A stretch of 64,000 nucleotides of DNA from Burkholderiales bacterium (GCA_028868855.1 JAGWTR010000001.1:124001-188000), one strand, 5' to 3'; shown: positions 30,496 through 38,862, numbered from the stretch's first letter. Notes: generated by a model not told the origin, from the sequence alone. Translations and numbers: made by a program.

Positions 30496-31515
30496 ATGCT
30501 GGACGACCGTGCAAAGATTCTTCTGAAAGCCCTGGTGGAGCGGTATATCGCCGACGGCCAGCCTGTTGGTTCACGCACCCTGTCGCGGGCCTCGGGACTG
30601 GACTTGTCCGCTGCCACCATACGAAATGTGATGGCCGACCTGGAAGAGCTGGGCCTGATTGTCAGCCCACACACCTCGGCCGGGCGCGTGCCCACGGCGC
30701 GGGGCTACCGGCTGTTTGTCGACACCATGCTGACGGCGCGCACGCTCAAGCTGGACGAGCGCGCTTCGGACGAGCTTGAGACCCTGCAACCCGACCAGCC
30801 CCAGCGCGTGATCGCCAACGCCGCGCAACTGCTGTCCAGCCTGTCGCAGTTCGTGGGCGTGGTTACCTCGCCGCGCAAGGCCTCGGTGTTTCGGCACATT
30901 GAATTTTTGCGACTGGGTGACAAGCGCGTGCTGGTGATCCTGGTGGCGCCGGATGGCGACGTGCAGAACCGAGTCATCTTCACGGCCAAGGACTACAGCC
31001 AGTCCGAGCTGGTGGAAGCCACCAACATCCTCAACACCCACTACTCGGGCCTGACCATTGACGAGATGCGCGAGCGCCTGAAGTTGGAAGTCGACCAACT
31101 GCGCGGAGAAATCGCCGCGTTGATGCAGGCGGCGGTCCAGGCTGGCAGCGACGCGATGGATGAAACCTCGGACCAACTGGTGGTGTCGGGCGAGCGCAAT
31201 TTGCTGACAATGCCGGATTTTTCCAGCGACCTCGGCTCACTGCGGCGCATGTTCGATCTGTTTGAGCAAAAGACCGAGCTGATGCGCCTGCTGGACACGT
31301 CCAGCCGAGCCGAGGGCGTGCGCATCTACATTGGCGGCGAAAGCCACGTGGTGCCGTTTGAAGAGCTGTCGGTGGTGTCGGCGCCCTACGAAATCAACGG
31401 CCATGTGGTCGGCACCCTGGGCGTGATCGGGCCCACCCGCATGGCCTACGACCGCATGATCGAAATCGTGGAAGTCACCTCTCGGATGGTGACCCACGCG
31501 CTGAGACAAAAGTAA
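30496..31515 (+). CDS. hrcA: heat-inducible transcription repressor HrcA
   Basis: HrcA represses groE and dnaK operons through CIRCE elements. The 339-aa product starts [20 protein letters not shown], with the winged helix [17 protein letters not shown] near residue 35 and the [20 protein letters not shown] signature near 55. A C-terminal GAF-like domain follows ([18 protein letters not shown]). The ATG at 30496 fits the family start; an ATG 9 bp upstream is possible. No CIRCE element was seen in this window, so its targets lie elsewhere. Confidence 0.95.
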   Translation: MLDDRAKILLKALVERYIADGQPVGSRTLSRASGLDLSAATIRNVMADLEELGLIVSPHTSAGRVPTARGYRLFVDTMLTARTLKLDERASDELETLQPDQPQRVIANAAQLLSSLSQFVGVVTSPRKASVFRHIEFLRLGDKRVLVILVAPDGDVQNRVIFTAKDYSQSELVEATNILNTHYSGLTIDEMRERLKLEVDQLRGEIAALMQAAVQAGSDAMDETSDQLVVSGERNLLTMPDFSSDLGSLRRMFDLFEQKTELMRLLDTSSRAEGVRIYIGGESHVVPFEELSVVSAPYEINGHVVGTLGVIGPTRMAYDRMIEIVEVTSRMVTHALRQK

Positions 31516-31542
31516 CTCCTACAATGGCAGCCTTCCCCATGG

Positions 31543-31583
31543 GGGCCGTTAGCTCAGTTGGTTAGAGCAGAGGACTCATAATC
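31543..31583 (+). pseudogene. truncated, intron-less 5' half of tRNA(CAU)
   Basis: A copy of the tRNA 5' half, from GGGCCGT of the acceptor strand through the D-arm and anticodon loop CTCATAA to the first pairs of the 3' anticodon stem (ATC), then it diverges. It equals the spliced form of the downstream gene: CAT is followed directly by AATC with no intron. No T-arm or 3' acceptor follows, so it cannot be a working tRNA. It is best read as the left half of a tRNA gene cut by an integrative element. Confidence 0.85.
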
Positions 31584-31804
31584 AAGAGGCCAATGCGATT
31601 AACCGGGGCTTTTTTCGGACTGGTTGCTTGATTCCAACGCTTTGAAATCAAGCACTTACGGCATTCTGGCGATTTCGCCGGATTGCTACCGAGGAAGTCG
31701 GCGGGGAGGCGCTTGCTACGTTCTTGCTACTGAAGGAGAAATGGCGTTTTTCGGCGTCCCTCGGGGTCGCTGAAAGCGCGGAGAGTTGAAGTTGTTTTAT
31801 GAAT
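31584..31804. other. probable att scar of a lost integrative element
   Basis: A 221-bp spacer between the broken and the intact tRNA. It contains a 9-bp perfect hairpin (TGCTTGATT and AATCAAGCA, 31625-31654) and three boxes TTGCTAC (31683-31689, 31712-31718, 31723-31729). Boxes of this kind often flank tyrosine-integrase att sites at tRNA genes. No gene is present. A deletion remnant is inferred from position and boxes; no integrase was found. Confidence 0.5.
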
Positions 31805-32145
31805 GGGCCGTTAGCTCAGTTGGTTAGAGCAGAGGACTCATCGAAATGGTGACCCTGCCGCGAAAGTGGCAGTGGAAAAATCGGGTGAATTCAGGGAAAC
31901 CGTCAGCCAGTCAATGGCCCGGCAATCCTGAGCCAAGCTCACTGAAGGCAGACCGCAAGGTCGGTAGGTGAGAAGGTGCAGAGACTAGGGTGTGAGGAGC
32001 CAATCCGATAAGCACCCCGAGAGCGCCCGACACCCTAACGCACGGAGCAATCCGTGGCGAGGGTGGTGAGATAGTCCAGGGAATGAGGAAACTCATGCAA
32101 ACCTGAATCCTTTGGTCGTAGGTTCAAGTCCTACACGGCCTACCA
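31805..32145 (+). tRNA. tRNA-Ile2(CAU) interrupted by a group I intron
   Basis: Exon 1 is 31805-31841 and exon 2 is 32106-32145, giving a 77-nt tRNA with encoded CCA. The acceptor stem is GGGCCGT with ACGGCCT, the anticodon loop after splicing is CTCATAA, and the T-loop is TTCAAGT. The pairs C4-G69 and C5-G68 and the TTGGTCG variable region match tRNA-Ile2, whose C34 is changed to lysidine by TilS. Annotation software may call it tRNA-Met. Splicing must remove the intron between anticodon position 36 and nucleotide 37 for function. Confidence 0.9.
31842..32105 (+). ncRNA. group I self-splicing intron in the tRNA anticodon loop
   Basis: A 264-nt intron without an ORF. The 5' exon ends in CAT, pairing with internal guide GTGA (31849-31852) with the expected U-G wobble. 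P2 is a 7-bp hairpin capped by GAAA (31855-31872). The core shows AGGGAAACC, AATCCTGAGCCAAGC, a GCAA-capped stem at 31951-31962, and P7 strands GACTA (31983-31987) with TAGTC (32072-32076). P9 is capped by GAAA (32083-32096). The intron ends with the terminal G at 32105. The layout closely follows the Azoarcus tRNA-Ile(CAU) intron, which also uses CAU and GUG at the 5' splice site. Confidence 0.93.
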
Positions 32146-32175
32146 TTCATAAGACAATTAGACGGATGCCCAGCA

Positions 32176-32435
32176 TGTCAAATCCGGCATCGGATGGCGT
32201 GGACGACAAGCGATGCCGGATTTCAAAGTGCGCCAAGCGATGCCGGATTTTTCGGTGCAACGCCTACTTTGCTAGGGAAACACGAAAAGCAAAAAGCGAG
32301 TCCAGTGACTCGCTTTTTTCATGTGCTGAACAGCAGCACCTCAGTTGGAAGGGATTTGGCCGTTTCGCCAAAATTCCCTATGGCTGACAAGTACTTAGTG
32401 GGACTGTGCAAACGGCGTCATGCGATGCCGGATTT
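32176..32435. repeat. four copies of a 13-bp repeat, possible transposon-end sites
   Basis: The sequence CGATGCCGGATTT occurs at 32211-32223, 32238-32250 and 32423-32435, and inverted at 32180-32192. Copies two and three are 27 bp apart, and the inverted first copy forms a hairpin with the second. The first copy is preceded by TGT at 32176, as at ends of Tn7-like elements. The last copy overlaps the 3' end of tniQ. A role as TnsB binding sites of the left end is inferred; no matching right end was seen. Confidence 0.55.
32291..32319 (-). terminator. terminator after the transposition operon
   Basis: A perfect 12-bp stem (AAAAAGCGAGTC and GACTCGCTTTTT, 4-nt loop), A/T-rich on both sides, thus bidirectional. 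It lies 59 bp downstream of the tniQ stop. Confidence 0.88.
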
Positions 32436-33754
32436 TTGGCAAAATTTCGATCATTTTCCACGGGGCACTTCTCTTGGAATCGTCGGAGAGCCTCTCTAAA
32501 CGCCCGGGTGCGCAAGGTGGTCCCGCGGGTGTAAACGACTAGGTTCGACTCTCCTTGCAAAGTCTTCCAAGTCACAGCGACGCCCTTATCCGTAAGTGCC
32601 TGCGCGCACTTGGAAAAAAAGTCGACTGCTTGGGCGTAGTTGCTTTCTAATTCTGCGGCCCTGTACTCGGCATAACGCTCGGCAAGCGCTGTGCATTCCT
32701 GCGGCAGCTTGGTTCTCATTGTTCGCCGATTGATACCTAGTAGTTTTGCGACCTCGGAGATAGGCGGTGGCGGATACGCATCGCACGCGGCGATCAGTGC
32801 AATGCGCGCTTCTTCCAAATTTGTTTTCGAGCGTCTGTATTGACGATTGGTGAGCTGCACTGCCTTGCCTTTCGCACCTGAGGTGGGACTCAGCAGATAT
32901 CGCCCGTCCAACAGGGAAACAATGTCGGCCTCGGCCTGGTAGGCAAGCTGCACCAGCGAACTAAGGTTGGGACGAGCTCTTTTTCCAAGCCACTCGCAGA
33001 CCGAAGCACGCGACAGTCCTGAGGTTAACGACGCTTTGACTACGCTGCCGTCAAACCTCGCGGAGACGAGAGCCGCTATGCCTTGTCGCAGACTGTCCTC
33101 TGTCCAAGGGACTGACGGTTGATGAGACTGTGCTACCACGCGCCCCATCTGTTCGGCTACCCAGACCTCATCGTCGGTTGCTGTCTGGGGATCATTTTCA
33201 AAGCAGCGAAAGCCAACAGTCCCGCATGTGGGGCAAACGCCGGGCAGCCAGGGTCTGTGCTTCGACGGGAGGGCCTTCTGCGCTTGCGCACCGCATTCGT
33301 CGGTAGGCCTCAGTCGCACTCGATGCCTGGGGCATGCTTGGACGCAGTTCAATTGCCATAAGAGGCGGCCATGTGAATGTTCGGATTCCTCTTGAACGCA
33401 CTTAGGGCAGTAATGCGGGGCGCATTTATTCGCAAAGTGCATTCCAGGAAAAAGTGAACTGAGGTGGCTTAGTGCCGAGGCGCCCAGGCTCTTTCCTGTT
33501 GCTTGCTCCAACGTATTGAGAATCTGTTGCCCGAAGCGCGTGTGGCCGTTCAGCTTGGAATGGTTGAGGTGCCGGCCCCGTTGGCCTGGGCTAATGCCTT
33601 CGCACTGGTATGCCGCTATCAGTGTTTCAATGAGATCTTTGGGACGCAGACAGTGTTCGTGCGCGAGGCGGCAGAGGTAGCTGTCCATGCTTTCGACGTC
33701 AGGGGTGCCGACACCAGCCAGGTCCAGCGAATAAAAGAGGGTGCGCTCACGCAT
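32378..33754 (-). CDS. tniQ: TniQ/TnsD-type target-selection protein
   Basis: Target selector of a Tn7-like transposon, 458 aa. The N-terminal TniQ motif ESMDSYLCRLAHEHCLRP is near residue 20. A zinc-binding region follows with HYCPKCVQEESEHSHGRLLW and CVQACPRHRVRL (about residues 115-145). HTH-like segments occur at LTSGLSRASVCEWLGKRA near 240 and SEVAKLLGINRRTMRTKLP near 335. That is the length and layout of TnsD-like proteins that read a fixed attachment site. The ATG at 33754 overlaps the end of tnsC by 8 bp. It may recognise the neighbouring tRNA gene (inference). Confidence 0.85.
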   Translation of the reverse strand: MRERTLFYSLDLAGVGTPDVESMDSYLCRLAHEHCLRPKDLIETLIAAYQCEGISPGQRGRHLNHSKLNGHTRFGQQILNTLEQATGKSLGASALSHLSSLFPGMHFANKCAPHYCPKCVQEESEHSHGRLLWQLNCVQACPRHRVRLRPTDECGAQAQKALPSKHRPWLPGVCPTCGTVGFRCFENDPQTATDDEVWVAEQMGRVVAQSHQPSVPWTEDSLRQGIAALVSARFDGSVVKASLTSGLSRASVCEWLGKRARPNLSSLVQLAYQAEADIVSLLDGRYLLSPTSGAKGKAVQLTNRQYRRSKTNLEEARIALIAACDAYPPPPISEVAKLLGINRRTMRTKLPQECTALAERYAEYRAAELESNYAQAVDFFSKCAQALTDKGVAVTWKTLQGESNLVVYTRGTTLRTRAFREALRRFQEKCPVENDRNFAKNPASHDAVCTVPLSTCQP

Positions 33755-34814
33755 GACACCCTCCCATGCGATTCTGCAGCGCTTCGAAGGCTTGGTCATC
33801 CCAGAAGCTCTCACCAAAGAGTGCTCCGCGTACTTTGGCTTCGCCTTGCTCTATCTCCTGTGCAATGACTCTGCGCAAGGTGTTGGCTTTCGCAGCCTTC
33901 CTTAGGAAGTCACCTTTCCAAGCCCCTGCATTTCCCAGCTGCATTGCAGATGCGTCCAGCAGCAACGACTTTAGAAGGCCGACGCAGCCCAGGGAGACTT
34001 CAAGAAGTTCATCCGAGATGGCCGCAAAGTTTGGAACCTCTTGGCAAGGCCATTTCCTTTGCAACTTGGTGACGATCTGTTTGAATTCGGCACGATCCCT
34101 GCTGTCCTCAAGCCGGTATCGATCCAGGTTCAAAAGCGAGGTTCTCCGCGCAATCTGTCCATGGTCACTCACGAGGTCAAACAGGTCAAAAGACCCAACC
34201 AGCACCCACTTCACTCCCGTTGTGTTCGCCAGGCTTTTGAGTGTGTCCATGACGGCGGCGTCTTTGCCAAACCTCATCATGTGATATGCCTCGTCGACCA
34301 CGCATACCTGTGTCTTGCGGTTCTTGAGCGCGTTTTCGACTGATTTGCGAAGCATCCCAATGGTTGCTCTGGAAGTCTGCTTGATGAGCATCCTGCCGTC
34401 CTCCAGTTCGGGGTAGGCCTTCTTGTCCCGTGCTGGCTCATGCAGTTGCACCAGCATGTCCTCGTACAGGCCTCGAAATGAGTGACGGGTCTCCCCGTTT
34501 GCGTAAGCTTCGACGGCGATCAGCGGTATGACTGACTTGTCTTGGTCGCAAGTAGTGCTGAAGTCATCAAACAAAGCTTTCAGCAGAATGCGAGTCAACG
34601 TCGACTTGCCCACGCCAGTGGCACCTGTGATGACGACGATGTTTGACTCACTGTGCGGAGTCAGCAAGGGCATGAGGTCGTCCAGGAGCTTGTCGAACTT
34701 GGCGTGCTTGACACGCGTGTCGAAGAAGGTCCGTTGGCGTTCCACTGAATCTGGGTTGACACTTTGGCGCCATGTCTTTTTGGGCGGGCGCAGTGCGTTC
34801 TGTGCAGTTTCCAC
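33747..34814 (-). CDS. tnsC: TnsC/TniB-type AAA+ transposition ATPase
   Basis: The regulator that links target selection to the transposase, 355 aa. Walker A is GATGVGKSTLTRILLKA near residue 65 and Walker B is VCVVDEAYHMMRFG near 170. A sensor-like stretch VKWVLVGSFDLFDL follows, as in TnsC/TniB. The N-terminus before the AAA domain is short, which is more like TniB than canonical TnsC. It lies between tnsAB and tniQ, overlapping the latter, so the three are one operon. Confidence 0.88.
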   Translation of the reverse strand: METAQNALRPPKKTWRQSVNPDSVERQRTFFDTRVKHAKFDKLLDDLMPLLTPHSESNIVVITGATGVGKSTLTRILLKALFDDFSTTCDQDKSVIPLIAVEAYANGETRHSFRGLYEDMLVQLHEPARDKKAYPELEDGRMLIKQTSRATIGMLRKSVENALKNRKTQVCVVDEAYHMMRFGKDAAVMDTLKSLANTTGVKWVLVGSFDLFDLVSDHGQIARRTSLLNLDRYRLEDSRDRAEFKQIVTKLQRKWPCQEVPNFAAISDELLEVSLGCVGLLKSLLLDASAMQLGNAGAWKGDFLRKAAKANTLRRVIAQEIEQGEAKVRGALFGESFWDDQAFEALQNRMGGCHA

Positions 34815-34875
34815 CGTTTTTCTCCAAGGGGTTGCGGGTTGCTTTTGAGGTAAGTCGCTTGCGGGCTTGGCTTAG

Positions 34876-37647
34876 TTAGAAGTAGTCCGCGTCCAGCGGG
34901 GCTTCGACTGACTCCTGCTCATCAGATGGTGGCGAGGCTTCATTAGCCGGCTCGCTCTCAGCAGGCCCGTGCTTCTTGGGGCGGATCCGTGTGCCCTTCG
35001 ACTCAGCCCCGCGAGTTTCTCGTTCGGTTTCGTCGGGCTCAGCCGCGATGGATTGAAGCGCGTTCAGGACCGAGATGGGCTTGGACAGCGGCGTGATTTC
35101 CAGACCGGAAGGATTCTTTGCCTCAGGCAGTGCTTCGACCATGCCCAGGCGCTCGTACAAGTAGTAGGCCTCGACCGACTGCTCGCGCAGACGGTCATCC
35201 CATATCTCCGGTTTCCACAGGGCAGTCTTCTTGTTCGCAACAGCGGGGGACGATTTGGCTCTCTGGGCCGCATTAATCTTTGCGCGACTTTCCTCTCGTT
35301 TTTGGATTTGCACTTCGTAGCGGAATCGTCCGTTCAGCGGGCCGCCATCACGAGCCTGAGCCACGAGCCACTCGTCGCGGAAGCAAACATAGACAACTTG
35401 CGCGTTCCACATCTCAACTCGGACCTCTGCTTTTTCGCGCGATTTTGTGAGAGCAAGCTTTGGGTTCCAGTAGTAGCGCCCGTCCACGAACACACCTCTG
35501 CGACGATCGATTTCGCGTGTCGGCGTGCCTGGTTGGGTGGATGTGAGCAGCCGAAAGATTTTGTCGTAGCGAACCATCCTGTGCTCGCGAGCGCCGTGCT
35601 CAAGGATCAGGCGCTTTTCATGGTCAAGGGGTGTCACGCCGAAACGTGGATGGATCCGCTTTGCATGAACCTCGAACAAAAAATGATCAATAGCCCCGTG
35701 CAGCGCTGGCAGCGTCCACTTAATGTGCTTGTTCGGGTTGTGACTTGAAGACAGCATGCGAGGGTCTTTGAGCGCAATTGAGTTGCCCTCTAACGATGAG
35801 ATCACTTCGCTTTCCACAACTCCAAGCAAGCGCTCAACCAACGTCGAATCACGTGGCATGGATCGGCGGCGCCAGCGGATGTCGATGCCAAAGAGCGAGC
35901 AAAAGAGCTTTAGCGATTCGCTGTGGAACTCCTTGCCGTTGTCGAGTACCAGAGTTCGCGGAAGGCATCCGTGGCGTCTTACGTAGTCCCGCAGAACCAT
36001 GAACGTCGCCTCTAACCCCGCTGGGTGGTATGAAAGATAAAACGCCCGAGCCATGCTGAGGGCTCCGTCTACCGCGATAGTCAGAATCGGTTTGCCTAGG
36101 TTTTCGATGTGCCGCCCTTTAAGGAGGATGTTGACCACCGTGTGGTCGATATAGACAACCTGGTGCGGCAGTACACCGTGGACGGGTTGGTCGTAATCGT
36201 GAATGAGAGGGATCGCAGCCTTTTGGTAGGCCATGCGACGGCCTTCGCGTTTCTTGATGTCCTCTTTGCGTTTAATCCATTCGTAAAAGCTTGAACGACT
36301 CATGGGCGTCAGCCCAGCTTCATCGCAACGATTGACGAAGTGCAGATACGTGGCCTGGATGGAAGGTTTGGTCACCACGTTGTGGTGCTCTTTCACCACT
36401 TTCTCAGCCAGTTTTGTGATGAGGTCAGGCAAGCGCGAACTTCTGTTGCTTCCTACGTCAGGCATCAAAGCCAGGAGCTGGTCTTGTGGCTGTGGCAGTC
36501 CCGCGGCTTGCTGCCGCCAGCGCTGGAAAGTGCGTTTGGAGTAATGAGATTGCGTGCCTTGCAATGCATCTCGACGTTGCAGTGCGATCTCAAGTTGTTT
36601 TTTGTTGGTGACGACCGTGTCTAGGTCGTACTCCTTTTGGATAGCGGTTTGGTCGGTTGATATGAGCATCTGGCGCTTGAACAGGTCTTCAACCAGCTGG
36701 AGCGGCAGGTGCAGCGACGCTCCGGCTTCGTCACGCACGATGACTTCCGTCGTTCCGACCATCACCACTTCGAAGGGGCGTTTTTCGTAAAGAAAGCGGG
36801 TGCCTGAGCGCAGAACAAGTGCGCTCTCTGGCAGGTTCTTTAGGGCTGGTTCATTGAATAGTTCGGTTGCCCTGGCCACAACCTTGTCCCGGTAGATCAG
36901 CAGGTCATCAACGAGATCCAGTCTGGTGGTGTGCAGGTCGACATAGACCGTTTCGTTCAGCACGAACTGAAAGATGTGGTCAGCCTTGAACCCGTGCTGG
37001 TGAACAAGTTCAAGGTGAGGGATGTACCCCCTGTCGTCCAATAGCTTCACCAATCGATTGGCTTCATCAGGTGGAGCCGCGAGTGTTGTCTCGAGGTTGT
37101 AATCCTCAAGGAACGCAAGGTTGGCTAGGAAAATTCTTGGGTGCTCATCGGCCGAGACCAGGCGGTATTCGATTCCGAGCTTTGCGCAATGCTCTTCTGC
37201 CGGCAGGTAGTGCCAGCGGCCCTGTTCGTCTTTATAAAAATGATGGGGGCGTTCCGCCGCATAACCAAGCAACCGAGCTTCTTCCCGTAGCTCTTTGATG
37301 ACAAAGCCTGTTTCGGTGATCAGGAACAGGTCCGGCGTGTGCTGAACCCGGGTTCTGCCGCTTTTCATGCTCTGGACCATCAGATCGAACGTGCACGGTT
37401 GGGGCCACAGTTCGATGGTGGACTTGTCGTGTTCATGGAGCTGGATTGCTGGCAGCTCTACTGTCCGGCTCTCCGCGTAGAGCGCGCGGGCCATCTTCTT
37501 GCTGATGAAGCGGGTACGGACTGTGTCCATCCGCCCCTGGAGCTTGCGCACCGGGCCAATAGCCCGAATCTCCCGGATGAGTCGGCGTCCGGCCTCGGGC
37601 GTATTCCATTGGGCAAAGAGTCGATCAAGTTCAATGTCTGAAAGCAT
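34876..37647 (-). CDS. fused TnsA-TnsB transposase (Mu/retroviral-type DDE)
   Basis: A 923-aa transposase. Residues about 50-185 resemble TnsA: an E/S/E pattern in YAESRTVELPA, the QP in ELWPQPCTF, HTPDLFLITETGFVIKELRE with candidate nuclease Asp106 and Lys118, and a TnsA-C-like end HCAKLGIEYRLVSADEHPR followed by LANLAFLEDY. The residue two before Lys118 is Val rather than the usual Glu/Gln. From about residue 360 it is TnsB-like, with DDE residues Asp501 (VVYIDHTVV), Asp569 (LVLDNGKEF) and Glu605 (TLVERLLG), then a beta-barrel and an acidic tail that may contact TnsC. A fused cut-and-paste enzyme is inferred. Confidence 0.85.
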   Translation of the reverse strand: MLSDIELDRLFAQWNTPEAGRRLIREIRAIGPVRKLQGRMDTVRTRFISKKMARALYAESRTVELPAIQLHEHDKSTIELWPQPCTFDLMVQSMKSGRTRVQHTPDLFLITETGFVIKELREEARLLGYAAERPHHFYKDEQGRWHYLPAEEHCAKLGIEYRLVSADEHPRIFLANLAFLEDYNLETTLAAPPDEANRLVKLLDDRGYIPHLELVHQHGFKADHIFQFVLNETVYVDLHTTRLDLVDDLLIYRDKVVARATELFNEPALKNLPESALVLRSGTRFLYEKRPFEVVMVGTTEVIVRDEAGASLHLPLQLVEDLFKRQMLISTDQTAIQKEYDLDTVVTNKKQLEIALQRRDALQGTQSHYSKRTFQRWRQQAAGLPQPQDQLLALMPDVGSNRSSRLPDLITKLAEKVVKEHHNVVTKPSIQATYLHFVNRCDEAGLTPMSRSSFYEWIKRKEDIKKREGRRMAYQKAAIPLIHDYDQPVHGVLPHQVVYIDHTVVNILLKGRHIENLGKPILTIAVDGALSMARAFYLSYHPAGLEATFMVLRDYVRRHGCLPRTLVLDNGKEFHSESLKLFCSLFGIDIRWRRRSMPRDSTLVERLLGVVESEVISSLEGNSIALKDPRMLSSSHNPNKHIKWTLPALHGAIDHFLFEVHAKRIHPRFGVTPLDHEKRLILEHGAREHRMVRYDKIFRLLTSTQPGTPTREIDRRRGVFVDGRYYWNPKLALTKSREKAEVRVEMWNAQVVYVCFRDEWLVAQARDGGPLNGRFRYEVQIQKREESRAKINAAQRAKSSPAVANKKTALWKPEIWDDRLREQSVEAYYLYERLGMVEALPEAKNPSGLEITPLSKPISVLNALQSIAAEPDETERETRGAESKGTRIRPKKHGPAESEPANEASPPSDEQESVEAPLDADYF

Positions 37648-37707
37648 GGCGAAGACCTGAAAGGTGAGTCGTTACTCGTGTGTTTGGTTTGGTCTTTAAA
37701 TTCATAA

Positions 37708-37759
37708 GTCCAATAGGACAGATAAAATTAAAAAGGAGTGAACATGTCAAAAAGGACAT
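37708..37759. promoter_or_regulatory. two palindromic operators between tnsAB and a DUF6471-like gene
   Basis: GTCC-AATA-GGAC (37708-37719) and ATGTC-N6-GACAT (37744-37759) lie in the divergent intergenic region and share the TGTCC/GGACA core. They could be autoregulator operators or transposase sites. A short frame MSKRTFIR with a strong AAGGAG site begins at 37744, in frame with the downstream gene but closed by two stops. Confidence 0.45.
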
Positions 37760-37797
37760 TTATTAGGTAAAAATAAAGGGGCATCCTGTTGAGCCCC

Positions 37798-38142
37798 ATG
37801 TCTTTCGACGATCAAAAGCCTTCTTCGGCTAAGCAGCCGCAGCACACCCGGCGTCCGCCTGATTCGTGGGACGTCCTGGCAAGCCGCCTCCTGAAAGCGG
37901 AGATGGAGCGCCGAAACCTGACATACAGCGAGTTGGCGCTCAAGCTGGAGAAGCAGGGCTATGGGGATAACGCCGGCAGCCTCACCTCTCGCATCAATCG
38001 AGGTACTTTCACGCTGGCCTTCGCCCTGAGAGTGCTCGATGCGTTGGGCGTGCATGAGCTGAAGTGGGCCGAGGAGCCGCAGCGTAGTTGGACGACTCGA
38101 CGCAAAGATCGGTCTGAGCGCGAAGACGGGTCGGGTAGTTGA
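37798..38142 (+). CDS. DUF6471-like small regulator
   Basis: A 114-aa protein with a compact helical domain: SWDVLASRLLKAEMERRNLTY, then SELALKLEKQGYGDNAGSLT and SRINRGTFTLAFALRVLDAL. That order fits the DUF6471 family and looks like an HTH. Both ends are charged and low-complexity. The start could also be a TTG at 37789. A GGGGC/GCCCC hairpin (37778-37797) covers the start region. It is divergent from tnsAB and may regulate it (inference). Confidence 0.6.
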   Translation: MSFDDQKPSSAKQPQHTRRPPDSWDVLASRLLKAEMERRNLTYSELALKLEKQGYGDNAGSLTSRINRGTFTLAFALRVLDALGVHELKWAEEPQRSWTTRRKDRSEREDGSGS

Positions 38143-38257
38143 CAGCATTGACAGGCAAAGCAAAGCCCTCGCGCGTCATCGGACGCACGAACCAGGCGAG
38201 TTTTTGGGTGGCGGCGGTTAGCCGAGGGTGGTGGAGACTAAAACCTTGGTCAGGGCG

Positions 38258-38833
38258 TCACCTCCTGACTCGCCGGGCCACGCTCACGACGACGCCAAGA
38301 ACTTCGAGTGAAGTTGTTGGCCGAATCGCAGGGTAAGCAAGGTTGGCTGGTTCCAGGTAGTACCGGCCCTTGTCGTCCAGTACGAGGGTCTTGACTGTCA
38401 ATTCACCGTCTACGACCGCTACAACGATGTCGCCAGGCTTGGTCGCGGATTTGTGCTCGACAACCACAAGGTCCCCATCAAGAATCCCCGCGTCTTTCAT
38501 TGAATCGCCTCGGACACGATGAAGTCCCGTTCGCTCCGGATGGTCGATCAGGTAATCGTCGAGGGTCAGGGTTTCCGGCTCTTCCTGCGTAGCCGGTTGA
38601 GGAACACCCGCGCGCACTGGGCCTAGCAGCGGCCTGGCAAAGAATCGGGCGCCAGGCGCTATCCGGCCATCGACACGCTCCAAGTAGGACGCATCACATA
38701 GGCGCCCAACTAGCGCGAAGACCGATGCAGTCGAAGACAGACCCACCACCTCGCACAACTTGGCCATGGAGGGGAAAGTCCGGTGACGCTTCCAGTACGT
38801 CTGAAGTGCGGCGATATGGTGCTGATCAGTCAT
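38258..38833 (-). CDS. LexA-like S24 family repressor/peptidase
   Basis: A 191-aa self-cleaving regulator. The N-terminal winged helix (about residues 1-65) reads YWKRHRTFPSMAKL and LSSTASVFALVGRL. The cleavage site is Ala75-Gly76 in GPVRAGVP, the catalytic serine is Ser111 in RVRGDSMKDAGI, and the lysine is Lys148 in GELTVKTLVL. It has the whole set of residues of an active LexA-type protein. A consensus SOS box and a second palindrome lie just upstream, so it is probably autoregulated and derepressed by DNA damage. Confidence 0.88.
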   Translation of the reverse strand: MTDQHHIAALQTYWKRHRTFPSMAKLCEVVGLSSTASVFALVGRLCDASYLERVDGRIAPGARFFARPLLGPVRAGVPQPATQEEPETLTLDDYLIDHPERTGLHRVRGDSMKDAGILDGDLVVVEHKSATKPGDIVVAVVDGELTVKTLVLDDKGRYYLEPANLAYPAIRPTTSLEVLGVVVSVARRVRR

Positions 38834-38841
38834 GCAGGTCT

Positions 38842-38859
38842 ATCGAATGTTCATTCGAT
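38842..38859. promoter_or_regulatory. 18-bp perfect palindrome, candidate operator
   Basis: ATCGAATG-TT-CATTCGAT lies 9 bp upstream of the LexA-like start. Its sequence differs from the adjacent SOS box, so it may be the site of this repressor itself. Confidence 0.6.
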
Positions 38860-38862
38860 TTA

